This document shows positions 26,923 to 35,489 of a DNA stretch of 64,000 nt, piece by piece (within the stretch, counting starts at the first letter, position 1; each line of letters starts with the position of its first letter). The notes beneath the pieces are model-generated. The model did no database searches and was not told the DNA's origin. It saw only the letters and a program-made list of their open reading frames with translations. Made by a program: the position numbers and the translations under genes. Location: the NCBI RefSeq assembly GCF_027531905.1, contig NZ_JAPZSU010000021.1, forward strand, positions 1-64,000, given 5' to 3'. This DNA is from Flavobacterium sp. (GTDB lineage: Bacteria > Bacteroidota > Bacteroidia > Flavobacteriales > Flavobacteriaceae).

Positions 26923-28215
26923 TTAGAAATTAAACTGCGCTTGTAAACGCAATAAATTTCCTCTTTGTCTGTTGTTTCTTAGTACACTATCCTCGAATGT
27001 TCTGTCTGAAATAACCCATTCAGCAACAAATTCGAAAGCTTTGAAAGGCTGCCATTCAAATCCTAATTCATAATCTCTCACGATATAACTGCGTGCATCC
27101 CTTTCAAATTTCTTTCCTCCATCATAATATTGAAATTTAACAAAAGGGAGCACTATTTGTTTTCTAGGCAAATCCCACTTATAATTTAAAGTAATGTAAC
27201 CTCCCTCTAAATCCGACACCTGAACAGAATTAGTTACTTTGTCATATCGAGGTCCTCTACCAATATTGTACTCGGTTTGGATTCCGAATGGTTTTGGATA
27301 CAAAACAAAAGTAGCTCCAATTCGCTGATCTGTAGTCTGTAGTTTGTTTGGAGTAGTCACTCCTGTTGACAATTCTGATGTAAATGCCCATTTACCAGTA
27401 TAAGCCTGTAATCCTGGTTCGATAATTTGATTACCAATAATGAATGGATATGTAATTCTAGAAATTACATGCAAATTTCTGTTGCCTTCGGATCTGTTTG
27501 CCGTTTGTCCATTGTATGCTCCGAAAGCAAACACACCATAATCTCCAGAACCTTTATAACCATCTCTTACCAACATCGCAAAACGTTCTCTAATTTCCGC
27601 AGGTGCCCAATAGAAAAACACTCCCAAATCACGCTCATTAGCTGCCGCACTGTTAATCGCATCATTACGGTCTAATGATAGACGATTTTGACTTGACTGC
27701 ATGTTTTCAAAACCATAAGGAATTTTACTTTGTCCCACTCTGAAACGATATTCTCTTTTCTTATCAATAGACAAATCAAAATAAGCATCCCGCAATTGTA
27801 CAAAATGATTCATTCCTGAACTAGGTGAACTAGCAAAATCAGGCTGTATATATACAAATACATTTGGATGAACTTGCCCGGAAAATATAATACGGGCACG
27901 TCGTATAAAAAAACCATTATTCGCTTTTGCATCTGGAGCCGTGGAGGTAGTTCCCCAAGACCTGTCACATTGCTCGCAAGAAACTTTATCATTGGTAGAG
28001 AGTAAACCATTGTAACGCACTTGTACATATCCTCTTATCCCTAAGTTGTTGTACCATTGCTCTTTAGTAGTATTATCTTTTTCTTCAGCGATTTTTGCTT
28101 TGTTTATAGAATCTAAAACATGCATTACCGCTTTTGTGATTTCGTCTTTCTTTACTTCTTGAGCACTTGTTACAAAATAACCTAATGATAACATGGCCAC
28201 CAAAATTTTTCTCAT
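26923..28215 (-). CDS. Phosphate-selective porin (OprP/OprO type)
   Basis: The 430-residue outer-membrane protein has a signal peptide (about 1-18, ending TSAQ) and a long series of amphipathic strands, ending in QAQFNF with the terminal Phe of a barrel. The segments GFFIRRARIIFSGQVHPNVFVYIQPDF and RVGQSKIPYGFENMQSS are typical of the OprO/P family. It should let phosphate or polyphosphate pass the outer membrane. Its location between pstS and the PhoB/PhoR pair, and 11-bp repeats upstream, support Pho control. Confidence 0.88.
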   Translation of the reverse strand: MRKILVAMLSLGYFVTSAQEVKKDEITKAVMHVLDSINKAKIAEEKDNTTKEQWYNNLGIRGYVQVRYNGLLSTNDKVSCEQCDRSWGTTSTAPDAKANNGFFIRRARIIFSGQVHPNVFVYIQPDFASSPSSGMNHFVQLRDAYFDLSIDKKREYRFRVGQSKIPYGFENMQSSQNRLSLDRNDAINSAAANERDLGVFFYWAPAEIRERFAMLVRDGYKGSGDYGVFAFGAYNGQTANRSEGNRNLHVISRITYPFIIGNQIIEPGLQAYTGKWAFTSELSTGVTTPNKLQTTDQRIGATFVLYPKPFGIQTEYNIGRGPRYDKVTNSVQVSDLEGGYITLNYKWDLPRKQIVLPFVKFQYYDGGKKFERDARSYIVRDYELGFEWQPFKAFEFVAEWVISDRTFEDSVLRNNRQRGNLLRLQAQFNF

Positions 28216-28253
28216 CTTTTCCTGTATGAATTATTCGGGTGCAAAAGTCTAGG

Positions 28254-28286
28254 TGCAATGTTAATATAACGTTAGTAATATGTTAT
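28254..28286 (-). promoter_or_regulatory. Putative Pho box upstream of the porin gene (three 11-bp repeats)
   Basis: Read toward the porin gene: ATAACATATTA, CTAACGTTATA, TTAACATTGCA, then four bases and GACTTTTG, a -7-like element. Spacing and distance to the -7 match the pstS promoter. Confidence 0.6.
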
Positions 28287-28588
28287 CATGACAACAAATT
28301 ATCATTAAATATTCAAAACAATCTTTCACTACTAGTTTTTAAGTACTAAATTGTACTATTTTTTGTTTTTATTCATTGTTAAGTAATTGTAAATTAATTA
28401 TTTACAACACACCTCTAAAATTAAACAGTTTATAAAAAACAATTCTATTTGGTGATATACAACAAGGAAAACTTATAGCCACAAGGACTCAAGCAAGCCT
28501 TACTAAGCTAATTTATTAAGTGTTTTATTAAATTTTGGAAAATTAGGCAAGTCCTACAACATTACCTTTTTAGACAAAAAGCGGATTA

Positions 28589-29683
28589 TTAATCCTCTTG
28601 AGAAGTTATTTGGCTTACTTTTTTATCCTTTGCTTTTTCTAATGTAAAAGAAAATTCAGAACCAATGCCAAATTCACTTTCCACATAAATTTTTTCTTTA
28701 TGGGCTTCGATAATATGTTTTACTATAGAAAGGCCTAAACCAGATCCTCCTTCTGAACGAGCGCCACTTTTGTCCACACGATAAAAACGCTCAAAAAGTC
28801 GGGGTACGTTTTGTTGTTCTATTCCTTCGCCATTATCTGTAACCCGAATTAAGACTTTTTTATTCGTCAAATTAACAATGGTGACTTCGGTATTTCCACC
28901 TTCTCTACCATATTTAATTGAATTCACGATAAGATTTTCGATTACTTGTTGAATTTTATCTTTATCCCCATGCACATAAACCGACTGAAGATTACTGCTC
29001 TCAAAACCTAGCGAAATTTTCTTTTTATCGGCTTTCATTTCTAACAAATCAAATACATTTTGAATGAGATCTACAATATCAAAATTAGAAAATTCCAGAT
29101 TCAAATCACCGGATTCTAGCTTTGTAATCATATCTAAATCTTCAACAATATAAATCAATCGTTCTACTCCTTTTTCGGCACGTTTCAAATATTTCTTTCG
29201 AACAGATTTATCATCCATGGCGCCATCTACCAAAGTAGACAAATAGCCTTGCACCGTAAATAATGGCGTTTTTAACTCATGAGAAACGTTACCTAAAAAT
29301 TCACGTCGATAGGCTTCACGAACCTGCAACATCTCGATTTCTAATTTTTTATCGGTGGCGAATTTCTTCACTTCGCGCGTCAACGTTTCCATATCAGTAG
29401 TGATGGGCTGATTGATGAACGAACTGGATTCTAAAAGGGCTACGTCATCATATATTTTTTTAACTCTTCGATAAATAAAACGTTCTACACGATATTGAAT
29501 CACTAAGAAAGAAAAAATATAAGTTCCTACGAAAGCAATTAATGCATAAGAAAGAATGATTTGAGAAGGAGGTTTAAAAAAAGCTTGTTGCAGAATAGCC
29601 GAAGATAAAGCCACAAAAATGCTGACGTACAAAGCGGATTTTATGGCAAATTTATAGGTCTTTTTAAAGTTGATTTTTACCAT
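28589..29683 (-). CDS. phoR: PhoR-like sensor histidine kinase
   Basis: The 364-residue kinase has two membrane helices near its N-terminus (about 12-30 and 42-62), a HisKA domain with the H-box FLGNVSHELKTPL, and a HATPase domain with N-box IVNSIKYGREGG, G1 DNGEGI and G2 GGSGLGLSIVKHI. It would phosphorylate the PhoB-like regulator encoded upstream. I chose the ATG at 29683 (MVKINFKK) since the longer frame crosses the inverted repeat at 29755-29805. The name rests on pst linkage. Confidence 0.88.
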   Translation of the reverse strand: MVKINFKKTYKFAIKSALYVSIFVALSSAILQQAFFKPPSQIILSYALIAFVGTYIFSFLVIQYRVERFIYRRVKKIYDDVALLESSSFINQPITTDMETLTREVKKFATDKKLEIEMLQVREAYRREFLGNVSHELKTPLFTVQGYLSTLVDGAMDDKSVRKKYLKRAEKGVERLIYIVEDLDMITKLESGDLNLEFSNFDIVDLIQNVFDLLEMKADKKKISLGFESSNLQSVYVHGDKDKIQQVIENLIVNSIKYGREGGNTEVTIVNLTNKKVLIRVTDNGEGIEQQNVPRLFERFYRVDKSGARSEGGSGLGLSIVKHIIEAHKEKIYVESEFGIGSEFSFTLEKAKDKKVSQITSQED

Positions 29684-29754
29684 GGGATTCAATTCCAATT
29701 TGTTACTTTTTAGGATTAAAAATATATTTTGAACGCTTAGTTTCTTTTTTATAA

Positions 29755-29848
29755 GACAAAAATCACAAATTATAACCAATAATTTGGTGTCAATTTGTGA
29801 TTTTATTTTAAAATTTCGAATACGCTTCTGTAAAAGGACAGAAGCATT
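29755..29848 (-). promoter_or_regulatory. Two hairpins between phoB and phoR
   Basis: On the minus strand GCTTCTG pairs with CAGAAGC directly after the phoB stop (29823-29848). Then AAAATCACAAATT pairs with AATTTGTGATTTT around a 20-base loop (about 29755-29805), followed by a short T-run. The structures could limit read-through from phoB into phoR. Confidence 0.5.
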
Positions 29849-29857
29849 TATAGGTAG

Positions 29858-30541
29858 TTATACTTCAAATTTATACCCTACCCCTTTGATGGTTTTGAAC
29901 AAGTCTTCACCAATTTTTTCTCTTAATTTGCGAATGTGTACATCGATGGTTCTTCCACCAACCACTACTTCATTTCCCCAAACTTTATCAAGAATCTCAT
30001 CTCTTTTAAAGACTTTTCCAGGTTTTGAAGCTAGCAAATAAAACAATTCAAACTCTTTTCGTGGTAAGGCAATTTCGATATTGTCTTTTATAATTTTGTA
30101 TTCTTCACGATTGATTTCGATTCCTCCAACATTAAGGGTTTCACTATTCTGGGTTTCTTCTTTTAATCTACGCAGTAATGCTTTGACTTTACTTACCAAT
30201 AATTTAGGCTTAATTGGTTTTGTGATATAATCATCAGCACCGGCATCAAAACCAGCTACTTGGGAGTAATCTTCGCTTCTGGCGGTCAAAAAAGTGATGA
30301 TCACATTGTTCAATTCAGGGATTTTACGAATATGTTCACAGGCTTCCATTCCGTCCATTTCTGGCATCATAACATCCATAATAATCAAATCTGGCAATTC
30401 TTTTTTGGCTTTGGTAACCGCTTCTTTTCCATTGCTGGCAGTTACAATTTGATAGCCTTCTTGAGAAAGATTGTAGCCTACAATTTCCAAAATATCTGGT
30501 TCATCATCAACCAATAAAATCTTTGTGCTTCTTTTTTTCAT
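29858..30541 (-). CDS. phoB: PhoB-like response regulator (OmpR family)
   Basis: The 227 residues comprise a receiver domain (about 5-120; acidic pocket D12-D13, phospho-acceptor D56 in IIMDVMMPEMDG) and a winged-helix DNA-binding domain (about 130-227; RKEFELFYLLASKPGKVFKRDEIL and GGRTIDVHIRKLREKIG). The location between the phosphate genes and the divergent TonB receptor supports a phosphate-starvation role. Likely targets carry the 11-bp repeats upstream of pstS, the porin gene and the TonB receptor. Confidence 0.92.
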   Translation of the reverse strand: MKKRSTKILLVDDEPDILEIVGYNLSQEGYQIVTASNGKEAVTKAKKELPDLIIMDVMMPEMDGMEACEHIRKIPELNNVIITFLTARSEDYSQVAGFDAGADDYITKPIKPKLLVSKVKALLRRLKEETQNSETLNVGGIEINREEYKIIKDNIEIALPRKEFELFYLLASKPGKVFKRDEILDKVWGNEVVVGGRTIDVHIRKLREKIGEDLFKTIKGVGYKFEV

Positions 30542-30680
30542 AAAAAATGGTGCAAAATCTATTAAAACAAATCAAATTTAGGCTTTTATTACTACAAATT
30601 CACAAAAACCATCGTAAATGTAGTTATAAAGAAATCATTTGTAAAAACAGAATTCGAGGACTTAACTTTAATTTAATATG

Positions 30681-30735
30681 TTAACATTTGCATAATGATA
30701 ATAAAATACAATGTTAATATTGAAATAACATCGGG
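30681..30735 (+). promoter_or_regulatory. Putative Pho box upstream of the TonB receptor (five 11-bp units)
   Basis: Five in-phase 11-mers: TTAACATTTGC, ATAATGATAAT, AAAATACAATG, TTAATATTGAA, ATAACATCGGG. The third is weak. A -7-like TTAATTTG follows at 30751. The array lies in the divergent gap between phoB and the receptor, so it could serve both. Confidence 0.55.
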
Positions 30736-30780
30736 TTTAAAGCATGGTTGTTAATTTGCGCCAACAAACAAAGACAACAA

Positions 30781-33564
30781 ATGAAATTAAAATTTTTAAT
30801 CCTCACCTTATTTATTAGTGTACTTGGATTTTCTCAAAACAAAGGAACAATTACAGGAATCTTATCCGATAAAGATTCTAACAATCAACCCTTACCATTT
30901 GCAAATGTAACTTTAAAAGGAACAAAAATTGGCGTAAATACTGACATTGATGGTAAATACACCATTAGTACTACTTCTGGAAATTATGTTATACAATTTA
31001 GTTTCGTAGGTTACGAAACGATAGAAGTTCCAGTTACTGTTAAAGCAAATGAAACAGTAACAATAAACAAATCTATTGGTTCAGGAAGTTACAAACTACA
31101 AGATGTAGTTGTAAAAGCTACTGCTCCAAATAGAGAAAAAGAAACTGCTATTTTATTAGATCAAAAAAATGCAGTGGTTTTTAAACAAAGTATTGGAGCG
31201 CAAGAAATGGCAAGAAAAGGAGTAAGTGATGTAGAAGAAGGCTTGACCAAAATTACTGGTATTACCAAAGTAGAATCTAGAGGTTTATTCGTAAGAGGTT
31301 TAGAAGAGCGCTATAACAACTTGCTTATAAACGAACTACAAGCTCCATCCAACAGCCCTTTTACTAAAATCATTCCTTTGGATTTATTCCCTACAGATAT
31401 CGTAGGAGTTTTGAATGTATACAAAACATTCAATCCGAACATACCTGGAGATTTTGCTGGAGCAACAGTAAATATCGAAACGGTTCAAGCCAAAAGTATC
31501 ACTAAACTTTCTATTGGTACTAGTTTTACAACTGATAATAATGGATCTGACTTTTTGATTCACAGCGATGCCAACAATACACAAGGATTTTTTGGATTAA
31601 ACGGTAGAGACCGTCAATTAAGTCCATTATATGGTAATGTTCCTGCAAGTAAAGTACTAACCCCTGATGAGTACAATGCAACTTACAAAAACAATACTTG
31701 GAATGTTGACAAAACCTCTAGCCCATTAAATACAAGTATCGGTTTAATTCACTCAGAAAAATTCAACCTAGACAATGGTGACAAAATCAACTATACTTTT
31801 TCTATCAATGGCGATAACAAATTTATTATCAGAAAAGGGGTTGACCGTACTTTCATTTTAGGAGGCGGTGACTATGACAACAATTTTCAAAAAGAAAGCT
31901 ACAGTTACCAAACAAACGCCTCTGCATTGGCAGCTGTTAACTATAAAGCCAAACGTTTTGATGTTGCACTAAATTCATTTTACTTGCGCTCAACTGACAG
32001 CAAAATTATTGACCAATTGGGATATACCAACAACCAATCAAGTAATCCAAACATCTTGATTCGAACCAACCAGTTTGACCAGTCAGATTACTTAAACACC
32101 CAATTGATAGGAAATGTAAAACTTACATCAGACGAAAAACATACCTTAAAATTTGGAGGATCTTTTGTGAAAACCGGTTACGAACAACCTGATCGTAAAT
32201 TTATTATTGGAGAAAAAGTTTCACCAACAGAGATAGAAACTCGCTATGGTGGTAACCATTTGAACAAACAGTATTTAGACATCAATGGCAACTACTATTT
32301 TTCAGGATTGCTGGAATATAATTATAAATTTGATGAAAAAGAAAATGGCAAATCAAACCGTTTAACTGTAGGATACAATGTTTTTGAAAATGATTTAAAA
32401 TCAACTTATAGAACATTTGCATCACGCGGCTTGAATAAAAGTTATATCGCACCTATAAATTCAATCAACTCACTAATAGTTGATGATATCAACAACGGAA
32501 TAATCTTTGAAAGAGAAGAATCAAATACAGACTATAAAAACAAATTAAATCAAATTGTTAATAGTGGTTACATAAACTACTTGCATAATTTTAATGAAAA
32601 ATTAGAAATTAATGCAGGTATCCGTATTGAAAGTTCAATAAGAACTTCAAAATATAGAAATCAAGGAGCTACTTCTTTTACAAGACCTTATGATGTATTA
32701 ACATTTGAAAAGCTTGATTTTCTACCTGTCTTAAATTCAAAATACGCATTAAATGACACTAGCAATCTACGCTTTAATGCCTCAAAAACAATCACAAGAC
32801 CGGTAACGATGGAAGTATTACCAATAACTTACATTAGTCCAGATGGAAAATCTACAAACGGAAATGCTTCTTTAAAAGACACAGACAATTATAATGTAGA
32901 CTTTAAATACGAATTGTTTCCGAAAAACAACGAATTAATTGCATTAGGTTTATTTGCTAAACAAATTCAAAATCCAATTGAAAGAATTTTTATAGCAAGT
33001 GCTGGTGGAAGTGGCCAACAAATTACTTACAAAAATTCAAAAGACGCTTTTTTATATGGAGCTGAAATCGAATTGTTATTACAACTTGAAAGAATTTCTC
33101 CAACTTTATCTAACTTTTCATTTGGTCTAAATACTTCGTTAATGAAAACAAAAGTAAATGTTGAATTTGGATCTAGTTCTATAGAGAACAAACCAAACAG
33201 AAAATTACAAGGAGCTTCGGAATGGATTATCAATTCAGATTTGAAATATGATTTTGAGTTTAATGAAGTAATGAAAAACTCTATTTCATTAGTATATGGT
33301 GTATTTGGTCCTAGAATTTTTGCAGTAGGTTCAGCAGGAATGGATCACATTTACGAGAAACCATTTCACAAATTAGATTTAGTTTGGTCTAGTAAATTAA
33401 CCAAAAACATTGATGCTAAACTTGCCATCGACAACCTATTAAATCCATTGTACAAAATGGAACTAGGAAATGAGAATCGATTTACCATAAACGAAAACTC
33501 ATTACTACTAGAGAGTTTCAAAAAAGGAAGAGGATTTTCATTAAATCTTTCTTATACCTTCTAA
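30781..33564 (+). CDS. TonB-dependent receptor with carboxypeptidase-like N-terminal domain
   Basis: The 927-residue outer-membrane receptor has a signal peptide (about 1-19, SVLGFSQ), a CarboxypepD-reg-like domain (about 22-105, with LPFANVTLKGTKIGVNTDIDG), a plug domain (about 125-240, with RGLEERYNNLLINELQAPS and IPGDFAGATVNIE) and a barrel ending in LNLSYTF. I chose the ATG at 30781 because a -7-like element covers the upstream frame. With its divergent PhoB neighbour and upstream repeats, it may import a phosphorus compound, which is inference. The next two plus-strand genes encode a beta-helix lipoprotein and a T9SS peptide. Confidence 0.9.
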   Translation: MKLKFLILTLFISVLGFSQNKGTITGILSDKDSNNQPLPFANVTLKGTKIGVNTDIDGKYTISTTSGNYVIQFSFVGYETIEVPVTVKANETVTINKSIGSGSYKLQDVVVKATAPNREKETAILLDQKNAVVFKQSIGAQEMARKGVSDVEEGLTKITGITKVESRGLFVRGLEERYNNLLINELQAPSNSPFTKIIPLDLFPTDIVGVLNVYKTFNPNIPGDFAGATVNIETVQAKSITKLSIGTSFTTDNNGSDFLIHSDANNTQGFFGLNGRDRQLSPLYGNVPASKVLTPDEYNATYKNNTWNVDKTSSPLNTSIGLIHSEKFNLDNGDKINYTFSINGDNKFIIRKGVDRTFILGGGDYDNNFQKESYSYQTNASALAAVNYKAKRFDVALNSFYLRSTDSKIIDQLGYTNNQSSNPNILIRTNQFDQSDYLNTQLIGNVKLTSDEKHTLKFGGSFVKTGYEQPDRKFIIGEKVSPTEIETRYGGNHLNKQYLDINGNYYFSGLLEYNYKFDEKENGKSNRLTVGYNVFENDLKSTYRTFASRGLNKSYIAPINSINSLIVDDINNGIIFEREESNTDYKNKLNQIVNSGYINYLHNFNEKLEINAGIRIESSIRTSKYRNQGATSFTRPYDVLTFEKLDFLPVLNSKYALNDTSNLRFNASKTITRPVTMEVLPITYISPDGKSTNGNASLKDTDNYNVDFKYELFPKNNELIALGLFAKQIQNPIERIFIASAGGSGQQITYKNSKDAFLYGAEIELLLQLERISPTLSNFSFGLNTSLMKTKVNVEFGSSSIENKPNRKLQGASEWIINSDLKYDFEFNEVMKNSISLVYGVFGPRIFAVGSAGMDHIYEKPFHKLDLVWSSKLTKNIDAKLAIDNLLNPLYKMELGNENRFTINENSLLLESFKKGRGFSLNLSYTF

Positions 33565-33569
33565 AAACC

Positions 33570-33599
33570 AAAGCTACCTATACGGGTAGCTTTTTTTTT
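33570..33599 (+). terminator. Terminator after the TonB receptor
   Basis: AAGCTACC pairs with GGGTAGCTT around a short loop, then nine T. Confidence 0.9.
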
Positions 33600-33710
33600 G
33601 AAAAACGAAGAACCAAAAGAGAAAAAGACTTTACATAAAATTTACCTAAAGTTCAAATTTTAGCAATGGTATTATAATGTTGCGTTAACTTCCCTCTTAG
33701 AAGTAGTAGT

Positions 33711-33718
33711 TACATTTG
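33711..33718 (+). promoter_or_regulatory. Promoter -7 element of the beta-helix lipoprotein gene
   Basis: TACATTTG matches TAnnTTTG, 34 bases before the ATG. A weak pair of 11-bp-spaced units (TATAATGTTGC, GTTAACTTCCC) lies upstream. Confidence 0.55.
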
Positions 33719-33752
33719 TATCAAATAATCACAACAAACAAATAGTAAAAAA

Positions 33753-34931
33753 ATGAAAAAATTAGTTTTAAGCTTATCAATCGTAGCTTTATTTTTAGGT
33801 AGTTGTTCATCTGATAATGAAGAGATCACAACAGATCCTATCCCTACAGGAACAATTTCGGGAGAGATAACAACTGCTAAATCTTACCCAAAAGGAAATT
33901 ATACTATACAAGGAACTGTAAAAGTAAAAAACGGTGGATCCTTAACTATTGAAGCTGGATCAGTAATTACAGCAGTTTTAACAGACGGATCTGATGCTTT
34001 ATTGGTAGAAAACGGAGGTAAGTTATTCTTAAATGGAACAGCTGCTTTACCAATCATATTTACTGAAGCTTCTAAAACTCCAGGATCTTGGGGAGGAATT
34101 ATCATGTTCGGAGATGCTCCAATCGTGGGTGCAAATGGAGTTACGACTGCTACTTCTGAAGACGGAAACAACTTATCTTACGGAGGAACAAATGCTGCTC
34201 ACAATGGTGGTTCTTTGAAATATGTAAGAGTAGAATATGCTGGGAAAAAATTAACTGACAATACTAGTGAAATGAATGGATTCTCTTTCTATTCAGTAGG
34301 ATCAGGAACAGTATTAGAAAACTTAGTAGCTTACAAAGGAGCTGATGATGGTTTTGAATTTTATGGTGGAACTGTTAGTGCTAAAAACTTGATTTCTTAC
34401 GGTAACTTTGATGATTCTTTCGACTGGCAAGATGGTTGGAGAGGTGATGCAAATACTAACTGGTTGGCTTACCAAGTTGCTACTGGAAACTATGGAATGG
34501 AAATTGAAGCAAAATCTGTAAACAATGCTTTCGGACCAAAAGTAAGCAACATTACTTTAACTAGAGCTTCTGGAACTGTAACTGAAGGAGGTTCTTCTGC
34601 TGCTGAGTATGATGCTATCCAATTCAAAAAAGAAGGAAATGGCGAATATACAAACGTTGTGATCTCAGGATATACTACTGGTACTACAGCTCTTCCAGCT
34701 ACAGCAGTGAGAATTCAAGATAAAGCAACATTTGACAACCAAGTAACTGGTGGTAAAATCAAAATGTTGAATGTAAAAATCAATGACGGTACTTCTCAGT
34801 TTGCTGGAGTAGGAACTACTTTTACAGTAGCTTTCCCAACAGGAAACTACACTACAAGTACTACAGCTACTGGTGCTACTTTAACTCCTGGTGCATGGGC
34901 AATTGTTGATGGTGTTAGCTTGATCAAATAA
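33753..34931 (+). CDS. Surface lipoprotein with right-handed beta-helix-like repeats
   Basis: The 392-residue protein has a lipoprotein signal (MKKLVLSLSIVALFLGSC, lipobox Cys 18), a threonine-rich linker, and a body of short Gly-rich strands such as VKNGGSLTIEAGSVI, LVENGGKLFLNGTA and GGIIMFGDAPI. This resembles the all-beta repeat proteins that Bacteroidota place next to TonB receptors. The segment GADDGFEFYGGTVSAKNL and a Trp/Asp-rich stretch (DDSFDWQDGWRGD) could bind ligand or metal. The function is unknown; its genes on both sides suggest an uptake role with the receptor. A strong terminator follows. Confidence 0.8.
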   Translation: MKKLVLSLSIVALFLGSCSSDNEEITTDPIPTGTISGEITTAKSYPKGNYTIQGTVKVKNGGSLTIEAGSVITAVLTDGSDALLVENGGKLFLNGTAALPIIFTEASKTPGSWGGIIMFGDAPIVGANGVTTATSEDGNNLSYGGTNAAHNGGSLKYVRVEYAGKKLTDNTSEMNGFSFYSVGSGTVLENLVAYKGADDGFEFYGGTVSAKNLISYGNFDDSFDWQDGWRGDANTNWLAYQVATGNYGMEIEAKSVNNAFGPKVSNITLTRASGTVTEGGSSAAEYDAIQFKKEGNGEYTNVVISGYTTGTTALPATAVRIQDKATFDNQVTGGKIKMLNVKINDGTSQFAGVGTTFTVAFPTGNYTTSTTATGATLTPGAWAIVDGVSLIK

Positions 34932-34958
34932 TTTAAGGTTTCTTTTTTTATACTTCAC

Positions 34959-34992
34959 AAAATGCCTTTCGAAAATGAAAGGCATTTTTTTA
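34959..34992 (+). terminator. Terminator after the beta-helix lipoprotein gene
   Basis: AAAATGCCTTTC pairs with GAAAGGCATTTT around GAAAAT-type loop, then a T-run. Confidence 0.9.
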
Positions 34993-35037
34993 TTTATTTG
35001 AATCAATTTTTATATCTTTACTATTAAATTTAAGCTA

Positions 35038-35376
35038 ATGGTAAAAAACTACTCTTATATTATACTCTTATTGGTCTTGTTTTTTTCTGTGAGCGTTTCA
35101 GCTCAAGAAGCCAAACAACAACCAAAGGCACAAGAAAACACTTCAATTGAAGGGTTGAGCTTGTATCCAAATCCTGTGAGTAATGGTAAAGTATATATTT
35201 CTACCAAAGAGGATTTAGAAAAAGAAATCACCATTTTTGATGTTTTAGGTAAAAAAGTGCTTCAAACCCAATTAAGCTCTCGAGAACTTAATGTTTCTGC
35301 ACTACCTCCTGGAGTATACATTATAAAAATAAATGAAAATCAAGCTACCGCTACACGAAAACTAATTATTAGGTAA
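35038..35376 (+). CDS. Small exported protein consisting mainly of a T9SS type A sorting domain
   Basis: The 112 residues are a signal peptide (about 1-22, SVSVSAQ), a short Gln/Lys-rich linker and a C-terminal T9SS sorting domain (about 38-112: LSLYPNPVSNGKVYIS, ITIFDVLGKKVLQ, LPPGVYIIKI, TRKLIIR). There is no separate cargo domain. T9SS would carry it across the outer membrane and usually removes the sorting domain. It follows the beta-helix lipoprotein on the same strand after that gene's terminator and has its own terminator. Confidence 0.88.
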   Translation: MVKNYSYIILLLVLFFSVSVSAQEAKQQPKAQENTSIEGLSLYPNPVSNGKVYISTKEDLEKEITIFDVLGKKVLQTQLSSRELNVSALPPGVYIIKINENQATATRKLIIR

Positions 35377-35393
35377 TCCTAAATACACTGCGC

Positions 35394-35424
35394 TAAAGCT
35401 CCAATTCAGTTGGGGCTTTTTTTT
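35394..35424 (+). terminator. Terminator after the T9SS peptide gene
   Basis: AAAGCTCCAATT pairs with (A)TTGGGGCTTT around CAG, then a T-run. Confidence 0.88.
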
Positions 35425-35465
35425 ATTCCATTTTTAATATCAACTCAAAAAAGAGCAAAAAAGTA

Positions 35466-35473
35466 TACCTTTG
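35466..35473 (+). promoter_or_regulatory. Promoter -7 element of the LuxE-like gene
   Basis: TACCTTTG matches TAnnTTTG, 16 bases before the TTG start at 35490. Confidence 0.6.
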
Positions 35474-35489
35474 CAAAAAACATACTGCA

